NCBI GenBank assembly: GCA_937129385.1 | Contig: CAKZNC010000217.1 | Location: 1 to 48,006 of the forward strand | Direction of reading: 5' to 3' | Length of the DNA stretch: 48,006 bases | Origin: an uncultured Bacteroidota bacterium | Lineage (GTDB): Bacteria; Bacteroidota; Bacteroidia; Bacteroidales; GCA-2748055 | Shown here: one piece after another, positions 15,165-23,674 of the stretch | Layout: each line of letters opens with the position of its first letter | Position numbering within the stretch: position 1 is the stretch's first letter | Made by a program: the position numbers and the translations under genes | The notes under the pieces: generated by a model | What the model was told of the DNA's origin: nothing | Database searches by the model: none | The model's input: the letters and a program-made list of their open reading frames with translations, nothing else

Positions 15165-16640
15165 CTAATAATAATGATGACTGATCTGCTGATCAACAAT
15201 TTTTGATGAAGCAAGGCACAATGGTATGCCCCCGCCCGGGTGAACACTTCCTCCCACGAAGTATAAACCGTGAATGTCATTCCTGTGGTTCGGATGCCGG
15301 TTGAAAGCCGAAAATGTACTGTTGCTGCTGTTTCCATACAGACTTCCATGATAGGAATATGTTTCTGTTTCAATGTTCCGGGGATCCCTCACCACCTCAT
15401 TTATAATGTGCTTGTCTACGTCCGTTCCCAGGATCCTGTTGAGTTTGTTGCGTATGCTCTGCCTGGTCCTTTTGATCTCACTGTCCCAGTCCTGTCCCAC
15501 ATTCTCAGGTACATTGATCATTACAAACCAGTTCTCACCGCCTTCAGGTGCATCCCTGGTAACCACCTTTGAACTGATAAACAAATAGACGGTAGGATCC
15601 TCGCTGATCCCCTTCAGTTCGAAAAGCTGCCTGAATTCCTCCCTGTAATTACTGCTGAAGAATACGTTGTGGAGTTCCAGTTCCGGGAATGTGCGGTCCA
15701 TGGCCCAGTAAAAAATCATTGCCGAAGTGGAACGTTCCTGTTTAAAGTACTTTTTCGGAAACGGTATGTCGGTAAGCAAGTCACGGTAAAGGTAATAGAT
15801 ATCCACATCACTGATCACAAGGTCGGATTTCCGGGTTTCACCCTTTACCCGGACCCCTTTCACGACACCTTCATTCAATAATATCTTCTCCACGGGTGTT
15901 TCGAACTCAAAAGTAACACCAACCCGCCTGGCCAGTTCATATAGTTCATCGGCCAGTTTGTACATTCCCTTCTCCGGGAAATAGGCCCCGAGGTTGTGTT
16001 CAAGGTGCGATATTACATTCAGTGTTCCCGGAGCCTTGTATGGATTGCTGCCATTATAGGTGGCATACCGGTCAAACAGCTGCACGAGATGATCCGATCT
16101 GAACCTCCTCCTGTTGGCGCCATGCATCGTGGAAAACACCTCCAGGCGATAGATCTGCAATGCTGCTTTAAGAAACCTGGAGGATATAAATGTACTCAGA
16201 CTGTTGAACACACCGAAAATAAATACATCCCTTGTGAGATCATACATTCTTTTTGACTTCCGTAGGAACCTCCTGACCCGCCCGGCACGCTCTCCTGTTT
16301 TCTCCGCAACTTCATGGATAAACTCCTCGGGATCTCCGTATGCATTAATGACCATTCCGTCTTCATAAAAATATTTGGTAATGATTTCCAGTGGCTCGTA
16401 CCTTGCCGAAACCTTCATCTCCTCATCTGCCAGTATAAAAAGCTCTTCCATCAGGTCTGGTAAAGTAAAAAGCGAAGGGCCGGTATCCCAGCGGTAGTCC
16501 TTCCACCTCAGTTCACCCATTTTCCCACCCGGCTTTCCGGACTGCTCAAAAACCGTAACAGCATGACCCCTGACTGCCAGGCGTATGGCGCTGGCCAGAC
16601 CTCCAATCCCGGCACCGATGATAGAAACATTTAATTTCAT
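15165..16640 (-). CDS. crtD: Hydroxycarotenoid 3,4-desaturase, CrtD type
   Basis: The 491-residue flavoprotein has the FAD dinucleotide-binding loop VSIIGAGIGGLASAIRLAVRGH, the second motif GKPGGKMGELRWKDYRWDTGPS and the C-terminal FAD motif GLYFVGGSVHPGGGIPL. These place it in the CrtI/CrtD/CrtN family. Two such genes occur here. This one is grouped with cruF and crtW, while the other is followed by crtB. By family knowledge, a CrtI-like gene next to cruF is usually the desaturase that makes the 3',4' double bond after hydration. The assignment between CrtD and CrtI rests on context and should be treated as probable. It diverges from crtI over a 50-bp region with an inverted repeat. Confidence 0.8.
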   Translation of the reverse strand: MKLNVSIIGAGIGGLASAIRLAVRGHAVTVFEQSGKPGGKMGELRWKDYRWDTGPSLFTLPDLMEELFILADEEMKVSARYEPLEIITKYFYEDGMVINAYGDPEEFIHEVAEKTGERAGRVRRFLRKSKRMYDLTRDVFIFGVFNSLSTFISSRFLKAALQIYRLEVFSTMHGANRRRFRSDHLVQLFDRYATYNGSNPYKAPGTLNVISHLEHNLGAYFPEKGMYKLADELYELARRVGVTFEFETPVEKILLNEGVVKGVRVKGETRKSDLVISDVDIYYLYRDLLTDIPFPKKYFKQERSTSAMIFYWAMDRTFPELELHNVFFSSNYREEFRQLFELKGISEDPTVYLFISSKVVTRDAPEGGENWFVMINVPENVGQDWDSEIKRTRQSIRNKLNRILGTDVDKHIINEVVRDPRNIETETYSYHGSLYGNSSNSTFSAFNRHPNHRNDIHGLYFVGGSVHPGGGIPLCLASSKIVDQQISHHYY

Positions 16641-16650
16641 TACAGCAATA

Positions 16651-16677
16651 TAAACAATTTAGGAAAACTATTGTTTA
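16651..16677. promoter_or_regulatory. Candidate operator between crtD and crtI
   Basis: TAAACAAT (16651-16658) and ATTGTTTA (16670-16677) are perfect 8-nt inverted arms with an 11-nt spacer, in the only 50 bp that separate the two divergent pigment arms. Any protein bound here would affect both promoters. MerR-type regulators (for example the B12-dependent light sensors of the CarH/LitR group) often control carotenoid genes and bind dyads of this size, but no such gene is in the window. Confidence 0.5.
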
Positions 16678-16690
16678 ACATTTGCTTTAG

Positions 16691-18208
16691 ATGGCTGAAC
16701 AAAAATTAAACAGAACAACAGTGAACAGGAAAGCACTTATTGTAGGCACCGGTTTGGGCGGACTCACAACTGCCATGCGACTGGCCCACCAGGGTTATAA
16801 GGTTGAAATGGTGGAAAAATACCACCAGGCCGGGGGAAGATTGAACCAGCTCAAAAAAGATGGTTTTACCTGGGACCTGGGCCCCTCGTTCTTCAGTATG
16901 AGCTATGAATTCGACAATTTTTTCAAAGATATCGGGATCAAAGCACCTTTTGAATTTGTGGAGCTCGATCCGCTTTACACGGTAAATATCAGGAATGATG
17001 ATCGGCGGTATACAATATATAAGGACCTGGATCGACTGGCGGAAGAGTTTCGGGAGATTGAGCCGGATTTCAAAAAGAACATGGAAAAACTGCTGAAATC
17101 GTCCGGTAAATTCTTTCACGACACTGAGGAACTGGTGATTAAGCAGAATTTTAACTCATTGATGCAATACCTGCTCACCCTGGCAAGGGTCCCATGGCAT
17201 CACAGTCCCAAAATGATACGTACCGTCTGGAAAGAGCTGGAAAGACATTTCTCCTCGGAACAGGTGAAACAAATATTTTCACTGGTGGCGTTCTTCCTGG
17301 GAGCCACACCGTATGATACGCCCGCAGTCTATACCCTCCTCACCTATACCGAACTGGTACATGACGGCTATTACAACGTAAGGGGAGGAATGTACAAGAT
17401 CGTGGAAGGACTGCTGGATGAGATGAAGAAAATGGGAATTGAAATAAACTATAACACAGAAATTACAGGATATGAAACCAAAAATGGACAGGTATCAGCA
17501 CTTGTTGATGCTCAAGGTAAGAAATGGGAGGCCGATACATACATTATCAACGGTGATGCAGCAGGATTCCGCCACCAGGTCTTCAACAGGAAGCGCTATA
17601 CCGAAGAAAAGCTAGACAAAATGAAATGGACCCTTGCACCATTTACCATGTACCTTGGTGTTAAGGGAAAGATCGATAACCTGGAACACCACAACTATTT
17701 TCTGGGCGACAACTTCGAGGATTACGCGAACAAGATCTTCAAAAACAGCATCAACCTCGATAAACCTTATTACTATGTGAATGTGAATTCGAAATTCAAC
17801 GAGGAGATGGCACCTCCGGGCCATGAAAACCTGTTTATTCTCTGCCCGGTGCCTGACCTGAGGTACAAGCCAGACTGGAGCGACCGGGATAAACTCGCAG
17901 ATGATATAATGAGTGACCTTTCCGAACGTTCAGGCTTTGATGTGAAAGAGAATCTTGTCACCAAAACCATTTACGACCCGGTCGACTGGCGTGATGCATT
18001 CAATCTCTACCGGGGCAGCGGTCTCGGATTGGCACATGACCTGAACCAGATCGGTTATTTCCGTCCGAAAAATAATGATGAAGAGTTTGACAATGTATAC
18101 TATGTGGGAGCTTCAACAATACCGGGCACCGGTTTGCCCATGACAGTGATCAGTTCTAAACTTGTAACAGAAAGAATACTTGCAGAACATGGACCTGTAC
18201 ACGCATAA
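16691..18208 (+). CDS. crtI: Phytoene desaturase, CrtI type
   Basis: The 505-residue FAD enzyme desaturates phytoene to lycopene. It has the N-terminal motif ALIVGTGLGGLTTAMRLAHQGY, the GRLNQLKKDGFTWDLGPSFF region and the C-terminal signature YYVGASTIPGTGLPMTVISSKL. The middle includes GATPYDTPAVYTLLTYTEL and RGGMYKIVEGLL. It is directly followed by an overlapping crtB, the usual crtI-crtB arrangement in Bacteroidota. The AACATTTG just upstream of the ATG is close to a -7 box (one extra base), which would give a very short leader. Confidence 0.9.
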   Translation: MAEQKLNRTTVNRKALIVGTGLGGLTTAMRLAHQGYKVEMVEKYHQAGGRLNQLKKDGFTWDLGPSFFSMSYEFDNFFKDIGIKAPFEFVELDPLYTVNIRNDDRRYTIYKDLDRLAEEFREIEPDFKKNMEKLLKSSGKFFHDTEELVIKQNFNSLMQYLLTLARVPWHHSPKMIRTVWKELERHFSSEQVKQIFSLVAFFLGATPYDTPAVYTLLTYTELVHDGYYNVRGGMYKIVEGLLDEMKKMGIEINYNTEITGYETKNGQVSALVDAQGKKWEADTYIINGDAAGFRHQVFNRKRYTEEKLDKMKWTLAPFTMYLGVKGKIDNLEHHNYFLGDNFEDYANKIFKNSINLDKPYYYVNVNSKFNEEMAPPGHENLFILCPVPDLRYKPDWSDRDKLADDIMSDLSERSGFDVKENLVTKTIYDPVDWRDAFNLYRGSGLGLAHDLNQIGYFRPKNNDEEFDNVYYVGASTIPGTGLPMTVISSKLVTERILAEHGPVHA

Positions 18209-19022
18209 TGCACTGCACCTCAGTAAGCTGACAACCAAAAATTACAGCACATCATTTTCACTGGGAGTCAGCCTGCTTCAAAAAGAATACAGACTGCCAA
18301 TTTACGGCATCTATGGTTTCGTAAGGGTAGCCGATGAGATCGTCGATACCTTTCATGACCAGAACAAGGAACGAAAGCTCGCCGAATTCCGGAAGGACAC
18401 CTTCCAGAGCATTGAGGATGGCATGAGCACAAATCCCATTCTGCATGCGTTCCAGTGGGTAGTGAATGAATACGGTATCGATGCACGACTGATCGACGCA
18501 TTCCTGGTCAGCATGGAGATGGACCTCAGCAAAAAAGAATATACACCTGAAGAATTCAAACAGTATGTGTATGGTTCGGCCGAAGTTGTTGGCCTGATGT
18601 GCCTGCGCGTATTTTACAAGGGCCAGGATGAAGCTTATGAGGCGCTGATCCCCCCTGCAAGAAAACTCGGGGAAGCATTCCAGAAGATCAACTTCCTAAG
18701 GGACATTCAGTCCGACTATGAAGAAAGAGGCAGATTTTATTTCCCTGGTGTGGAAATGCACACATTCAATAACACAACCAAAAATCTTATTGAGCAGGAC
18801 ATACAGAAGGATTTCGATGAAGCCTATTCAGGAGTTAAAAAACTGAATAACGCCTCAAGGCTGGGAGTGCTGGTTTCATATACATATTACAGGAGGTTGT
18901 TTGATAAGATCAGGAAGACAGATGCCTCGAATATTTTCAAGAAAAGATACCGGATCTCGAATGTGCGTAAGATATGGATCCTGGTGCAAAGCGCAATTGC
19001 CGTAAAACTTGGAATCAAATAA
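18189..19022 (+). CDS. crtB: Phytoene synthase
   Basis: CrtB condenses two geranylgeranyl diphosphates to phytoene. The 277-residue protein has both aspartate-rich motifs: VRVADEIVDTFHD and INFLRDIQSDYEERGRFYFP, plus the GSAEVVGLMCLRVF segment. I start at the ATG 18189 (MDLYTHNALHLSKLTTKNYS), since an in-frame TTG three codons earlier adds nothing conserved. The start lies 20 nt inside the end of crtI, giving strong translational coupling. The stop TAA overlaps the ATG of the cyclase by 1 nt. Confidence 0.92.
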   Translation: MDLYTHNALHLSKLTTKNYSTSFSLGVSLLQKEYRLPIYGIYGFVRVADEIVDTFHDQNKERKLAEFRKDTFQSIEDGMSTNPILHAFQWVVNEYGIDARLIDAFLVSMEMDLSKKEYTPEEFKQYVYGSAEVVGLMCLRVFYKGQDEAYEALIPPARKLGEAFQKINFLRDIQSDYEERGRFYFPGVEMHTFNNTTKNLIEQDIQKDFDEAYSGVKKLNNASRLGVLVSYTYYRRLFDKIRKTDASNIFKKRYRISNVRKIWILVQSAIAVKLGIK

Positions 19023-19756
19023 TGGAAAAAAGTACCTGGACATATTTCCTGATCCTTGGGCTCTCAATTCTTTATCCCCTGGCACAGAGCTTTGAAAAAC
19101 GAGTCTTTATGTACCGTAAGATGAAATTCATCTTCCCTGGAATATTTTTCACTGCTTTGCTATTCATCATCTGGGATGTGATCTTCACCGAAAACAGGAT
19201 ATGGGGGTTCAATCACTCCTATACGAAGGATTGGTACATCCTGGGGCTGCCACTGGAAGAATGGTTGTTCTTCCTTGTCATTCCATACTGTATCTTCTTC
19301 CTCCACGAGGTATTGCGGTTCTTTGTGAAAAAATTCTATATTCCCCTGTTTGCAAAATATGCCACCTGGGTGATGGTCATTGCAGCTTTGGTTGCACTCC
19401 CACTGACATGGGGGAAGACATACACCTTCACAACCATCGCATTTGTGCTGCCCTTCCTGGCACTTCAACTGGTGTTGAAAACATGGAAAACATGGTTCTC
19501 GGGGTTCTTGCTGACCTACCTGGTCTCTTTCATCCCGTTTATCATCGTCAATGGCATTCTTACCCGCATCCCGGTCGTCTGGTACAACAATGCGGAAAAC
19601 CTTTCAACCAGGATCACCACCATCCCCGTGGAAGATTTTATCTATCTCCTGGGAATGCTGCTCCCTGCATTTACCATCTACCAGTGGCTGCTCCATAAAT
19701 ATGGGTCTGAAAAACTCAAAGTCCGCATGAAACTGGAACAGGTTTCCGGCTTCTAA
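19022..19756 (+). CDS. crtYcd: Lycopene cyclase, fused CrtYc-CrtYd type
   Basis: The 244-residue protein has six to seven hydrophobic helices and two tandem copies of the lycopene-cyclase domain pattern. The first copy includes KFIFPGIFFTALLFIIWDVIF and GLPLEEWLFFLVIPYC; the second includes VSFIPFIIVNGIL and RITTIPVEDFIYLLGM. The paired PxEE/E-W and PVEDFIY segments match the acidic motif PxE(E/D) of the c and d subunits of heterodimeric cyclases. A fusion of this kind was described for a Bacteroidota member (Algoriphagus) and makes beta-rings. Start taken at MEKSTWTYFL because its ATG overlaps the crtB stop (TAATG). Confidence 0.88.
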   Translation: MEKSTWTYFLILGLSILYPLAQSFEKRVFMYRKMKFIFPGIFFTALLFIIWDVIFTENRIWGFNHSYTKDWYILGLPLEEWLFFLVIPYCIFFLHEVLRFFVKKFYIPLFAKYATWVMVIAALVALPLTWGKTYTFTTIAFVLPFLALQLVLKTWKTWFSGFLLTYLVSFIPFIIVNGILTRIPVVWYNNAENLSTRITTIPVEDFIYLLGMLLPAFTIYQWLLHKYGSEKLKVRMKLEQVSGF

Positions 19757-19881
19757 GAGGTACAGTTTGCATTATGTCTGATAAGATGTGTCCAGCGATA
19801 TCAGGAGGCTGGTGCAGATAGCCGACAACTGAAGGCATACCAAGATGCACAGAATCACATGTGGATATTGTTCAATCAATA

Positions 19882-19916
19882 GCCCTTTGCCCTTTGCTCA
19901 TTGCCCATTGCCAACT
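19882..19916 (-). repeat. Heptanucleotide repeat array C (at 3' end of the NmrA-like gene)
   Basis: Five units on the plus strand: GCCCTTT, GCCCTTT, GCTCATT, GCCCATT, GCCAACT. The last unit overlaps the stop codon of the NmrA-like gene (complement of 19915-19917). On the minus strand the array reads AGTTGGC, AATGGGC, AATGAGC, AAAGGGC, AAAGGGC. Confidence 0.75.
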
Positions 19917-20748
19917 AAACAAACTCCTCCCGATTTTCCTCCACATACTCCTTCAGTGTTGCCGGCTTTCTCCCGGTTATATTCTCAAAACCATCTGAAT
20001 AACTTGCAACCTGACCTTTCTTTATTTTCCCGAAAACAGCAATCATGGCTTCGATATATTCTTCCGAATACCCGCGAGCCTCCATCTCCTTCCGGTATTC
20101 ATCGTCATCCGGATCCTGGTAACTGATCTTCCGACCAAGCACATCTGAAAAGATATCTGCCGCCCTGAAATGATCCATGGATTCCGGTCCGGTAAGATAG
20201 ATGGTCTCACCTTCATATGCACCCGGATTCTCCATCACCACCGCCGCAGCTTCGCCAATATCCCTTGTATGGATAAAAGGTGCTTTCCCAGCTCCGGTTG
20301 GCAAAAATATCTGATCCCTCTCCCTGATGTCTTCGGCCTGGTACATCTCGAAGTTCTGCATGAAGAAATTTGCTTTCAGGAAGGTAAAGTTCATATCACT
20401 CTTTTCGATCAACTCCATCAATCCGGGATATGAGGCAACAAACACAACATGCTTTACATCCCCTGCAATTGCCTCCTCCACCAGCGGCTTCAGAAGCTCC
20501 TGGGCACCTGGTGTTGCAGAGGGTCCGCACAGGAATAGAAGTTCCTTTCCCTCCAGGGCCGGACCAAATCCCGACGGATCCTTGAAATCCAGGTGTACCG
20601 TATCTGTATCAAATCCGAATTCCTTTTTCGCCCTGTCTGCATCTCGCGTAGCTGCAGTAAAATGAATTCCTCTCCTTTGAAGTGCCTTCGAAAGGGGCAA
20701 TCCGATATTCCCCGTTGACGCTGTAACAAGAATTTTTGATTGTGCCAT
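19915..20748 (-). CDS. NmrA-like / atypical SDR NAD(P)-binding protein
   Basis: The 277-residue protein begins KILVTASTGNIGLPLSKALQRRGIHFTAATRD, a TGxxGxxxxxxL nucleotide-binding loop of the atypical SDR/NmrA type. It continues with LLFLCGPSATPG, VKHVVFVASYPGLMEL, FTLFLKAN-like residues (FTFLKANFFMQNF) and EGETIYLTGPESMDHFRAAD. The catalytic Tyr-Lys pair of classical SDRs is not evident. Relatives are NAD(P)H-sensing regulators and quinone reductases (QOR2-like). A GGAGG site sits 4 nt before the chosen ATG; the adjacent ATG one codon upstream is too close to it. Single gene, convergent with the carotenoid arm. Confidence 0.8.
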   Translation of the reverse strand: MAQSKILVTASTGNIGLPLSKALQRRGIHFTAATRDADRAKKEFGFDTDTVHLDFKDPSGFGPALEGKELLFLCGPSATPGAQELLKPLVEEAIAGDVKHVVFVASYPGLMELIEKSDMNFTFLKANFFMQNFEMYQAEDIRERDQIFLPTGAGKAPFIHTRDIGEAAAVVMENPGAYEGETIYLTGPESMDHFRAADIFSDVLGRKISYQDPDDDEYRKEMEARGYSEEYIEAMIAVFGKIKKGQVASYSDGFENITGRKPATLKEYVEENREEFV

Positions 20749-20859
20749 CATTCCTCCAATTTCTTTTAATTCCCGGGATCGCTCCCTGAAAGTCCAACAC
20801 AACAGTGACCTATTGGTTCAAAGAATTTCGATCATTTCCCCTATCTTTAATGCACACCA

Positions 20860-22539
20860 ATGTCAATAACCATGAGAACCCTTCCCGGCATACTTGCAGT
20901 GATCGCGATACTGACAACCACATGTTCATCACCCCTGAAAAATTCATCTTCTGATCAACCCCCCAACATCATCGTCATCCTTGCCGACGACATGGGGTAC
21001 TCCGATATCGGATGTTTTGGCGGGGAAATAGAGACACCCAACATCGACCGCCTGGCAGCCGAAGGGCTGAAGATGACCAATTTCTACAATGCCGCCCGTT
21101 GTTGTCCGTCCAGGGCCGCCCTGCTTACCGGACTCTATCCCCACCAGGCTGGTGTGGGGGACATGAGTTCCGATGACAGTCTGCCCTCATACCGCGGATT
21201 CCTCAACAAGGAGTGCATCACGCTGGCCGAACTGCTGGGTGAAAACGGTTACCATTGCATGATCTCCGGGAAATGGCATGTGGGATACCCCAGGAACACC
21301 TGGCCCATGAAAAGGGGCTTCGACCGCCAGTATTGCAGCAATGGCACCACCGGTCATTACTTCGGCGTCGCGGAGGGAAGGGATTACATCATAGAAGATA
21401 CCCTGCGGGAGATCCCGGGAGAATGGGTCGACACCGGTCAGACCCGGTACAAACCGCTCAAAAACGAAGACGGAAGCCAATGGTATGCCACCGACGCGTA
21501 TGCCGACCGTGCCATTAAGTACATCCGGGAGCTCCGGGAGAAGAATTCCGAACAGCCGTTCTTCCTCTACCTCCCCTTTACCGCCCCACACTGGCCGCTG
21601 CATGCCTTCGAGGAAGATATTCAGAAATACCAGGGGAAATACATGGCCGGCTGGGACGTCATGCGGAAGCAACGTTACCAGCGCATGAAAGAGCTGGGAA
21701 TCATCTCTGCCGAATGGGAGCTTTCACCAAGGAACATGTATGCAAAAGACTGGGCCCAACTCGACGACAGCACGCGCAGGTATTACGACCGACTGATGGC
21801 CGTGTATGCCGCAATGGTCGACCGGATGGACCAGAACATCGGAAAGGTCATGCAAGCCCTGGAGGAGATGGGTGACAGTGACAACACGCTGGTCCTTTTC
21901 CTCTCCGACAACGGGGGTTGCCACGAAGCCCCGCACAGGGGCAAACCGGGTGCATTGCCCGGAACACCGGAATCATTCGACGGCTATGAACACTCCTGGG
22001 CCAACGTCAGCAATACCCCGTTCAGCTGGTTCAAACACTGGACCCACGAAGGCGGCAGCTCCACACCTCTAATCGCTTGGTATCCAAAAATGATCGAGGG
22101 CGGGCGAACCGACAGGCAGGTGGCGCACATCATCGATATCATGCCCACCATTGCAGATATCTCGGGATCGGTGTATCCTGAACAGTACGCCGGTCACCCA
22201 ATCCTGCCAACCGAAGGTATAAGCCTCCTTCCCATTTTCAGGGGTGAAAAGCGAAAAGGCCATGATCTCCTCTATTGGCAACATGAAGGAAACCGGGCCG
22301 TCAGGAAAGGCGACTGGAAGATCGTAAGTCGTTATGATTATGACAACATGAAATACTTTCCATGGGAACTCTACAACATTGTCAAAGACAGGAGCGAGAC
22401 AAATGACCTGGCCGCTGTGCACCCTGAAATGGTCGTACAGATGACCGGTCTGTATGACCAATGGGCCGACCGTGTCGGGGTGGTCCCATACGGCGAGCTC
22501 CGGGAATGGAGATGGGAAAACTGGCAGAGGAAATGGTAA
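20860..22539 (+). CDS. Secreted sulfatase (type I, formylglycine-dependent)
   Basis: The 559-residue protein begins with a lipoprotein-like signal (LAVIAILTTTCSS); an ATG four codons later is an equally possible start. The catalytic N-terminal domain has NIIVILADDMGYSDIGCFGG (metal-binding Asp-Asp), then the formylglycine motif CCPSRAALLTG, where the first Cys is the converted residue. It continues with GKWHVGY, APHWPLHA and LFLSDNGGCHE (metal Asp-Asn). A C-terminal subdomain ends GELREWRWENWQRKW. Type I sulfatases desulfate algal or host glycans. An anaerobic- or FGE-type maturase would be needed and is not in the window. A TATCTTTA box at 20842 lies just upstream. Confidence 0.9.
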   Translation: MSITMRTLPGILAVIAILTTTCSSPLKNSSSDQPPNIIVILADDMGYSDIGCFGGEIETPNIDRLAAEGLKMTNFYNAARCCPSRAALLTGLYPHQAGVGDMSSDDSLPSYRGFLNKECITLAELLGENGYHCMISGKWHVGYPRNTWPMKRGFDRQYCSNGTTGHYFGVAEGRDYIIEDTLREIPGEWVDTGQTRYKPLKNEDGSQWYATDAYADRAIKYIRELREKNSEQPFFLYLPFTAPHWPLHAFEEDIQKYQGKYMAGWDVMRKQRYQRMKELGIISAEWELSPRNMYAKDWAQLDDSTRRYYDRLMAVYAAMVDRMDQNIGKVMQALEEMGDSDNTLVLFLSDNGGCHEAPHRGKPGALPGTPESFDGYEHSWANVSNTPFSWFKHWTHEGGSSTPLIAWYPKMIEGGRTDRQVAHIIDIMPTIADISGSVYPEQYAGHPILPTEGISLLPIFRGEKRKGHDLLYWQHEGNRAVRKGDWKIVSRYDYDNMKYFPWELYNIVKDRSETNDLAAVHPEMVVQMTGLYDQWADRVGVVPYGELREWRWENWQRKW

Positions 22540-22618
22540 CCCGTCCATTGACAGGTCTCTTAACGACAATCAGCAGCCTCCATCGCAACGTCACTGCTTC
22601 TTTTGGCGCCTGGTCACC

Positions 22619-22657
22619 ATGTTCAACATCATTTTACTATGTTCAACATCATTTTTT
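22619..22657 (+). promoter_or_regulatory. Tandem palindromic operator candidate upstream of tdh-kbl
   Basis: ATGTTCAACATCATTTT occurs at 22619-22635 and again at 22639-22655. The core ATGTTCAACAT is an 11-nt perfect palindrome, and the repeat period is 20 bp, about two helical turns, so both sites face the same side of the DNA. A weak TAATTTCG (-7-like) follows at 22676-22683. This fits a regulator binding cooperatively upstream of, or over, the -33 region of the tdh-kbl promoter. Confidence 0.6.
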
Positions 22658-22709
22658 TTGAATCCCCGAATCTCCTAATTTCGCAGTGAAACAAAACGCT
22701 CTGAAACTG

Positions 22710-23663
22710 ATGGAAAAAATCATGGTGATCGGTGCCTCCGGTCAGATCGGCTCTGAACTGGTAGTCGAGTTAAGAAAGATATACGGACAAGACAATGTGT
22801 GGGGTACCGACATCAAGACCCCCCCCGCAGATGTTGCAAATGAGGGACCCTTCCAGGTGATGGATGTGATGGACGACAAGCAGCTGATCCATTTCGTGAT
22901 CCGCCACAAGATCACCCAGATCTACCACCTCGCAGCAGTGCTTTCCGGGAATGCAGAAAAGCTGCCCATCCAGGCATGGAACATCAACATGGACAGCCTG
23001 ATGAATATCCTTGAAGTGGCACGCATGGTTGAAGATGTGAAGAAAGTGTTCTGGCCCAGCTCCATCGCTGTGTTTGGTCCAACGACACCCCGCATTTCAA
23101 CACCCCAGCTGACGACCATGGAGCCCATTACCGTATACGGGATATCCAAACTCGCCGGGGAGCGATGGTGTGATTATTATTACAATAAATACGGAGTGGA
23201 TGTCCGCAGCATCAGGTATCCCGGTCTGATCAGCTACAAAACGGAAGCGGGTGGGGGAACCACCGATTATGCAGTTGAGATCTTTTACGAAGCCATTCGA
23301 AACGGATCATATGCATCATTCCTGAAGGAGGGGACCGCTTTGCCCATGCTGTTTATGCCCGATGCCATCAAAGCCACCATCGACCTCATGGAAGCAGAAA
23401 GGTCCAGGCTTACCATCCACAGCAGTTACAACCTGGGCGGTTTCAGCACAACACCGGAAGAGATGGCTGAAAAGATCAAAAAACATATTCCCGAATTCAC
23501 CATCAGCTATCAACCCGACTTCAGGCAGGAGATCGCCGAATCCTGGCCCAAAAGCGTTGATGATACCATCGCACGAATGGACTGGGGATATGAAACTCAG
23601 TACGACCTCGAAAAAATGACAAGGATCATGATCAGTGAGGTCAGGAAAAAAATCAACCCTTAA
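22710..23663 (+). CDS. L-threonine 3-dehydrogenase, SDR (NAD-epimerase-like) type
   Basis: The 317-residue protein has an extended-SDR fold: [22 protein letters not shown], then [24 protein letters not shown], the catalytic [15 protein letters not shown] (Tyr-x3-Lys), RSIRYPGLI and [15 protein letters not shown]. This matches the SDR-type threonine dehydrogenases that replace the zinc enzyme in Bacteroidota. Threonine is oxidised with NAD to 2-amino-3-ketobutyrate. kbl follows 11 nt downstream and encodes the next step, which strongly supports the call. A GTG at 22686 would also open the frame but lies at the probable transcription start, so I prefer 22710. Confidence 0.87.
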   Translation: MEKIMVIGASGQIGSELVVELRKIYGQDNVWGTDIKTPPADVANEGPFQVMDVMDDKQLIHFVIRHKITQIYHLAAVLSGNAEKLPIQAWNINMDSLMNILEVARMVEDVKKVFWPSSIAVFGPTTPRISTPQLTTMEPITVYGISKLAGERWCDYYYNKYGVDVRSIRYPGLISYKTEAGGGTTDYAVEIFYEAIRNGSYASFLKEGTALPMLFMPDAIKATIDLMEAERSRLTIHSSYNLGGFSTTPEEMAEKIKKHIPEFTISYQPDFRQEIAESWPKSVDDTIARMDWGYETQYDLEKMTRIMISEVRKKINP

Positions 23664-23674
23664 AATTCGAAAAT

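Noticed and set aside
19201-19698. 165-codon frame in another plus-strand phase
   Set aside because: It lies inside crtYcd, whose frame has the hydrophobic helices and cyclase motifs.
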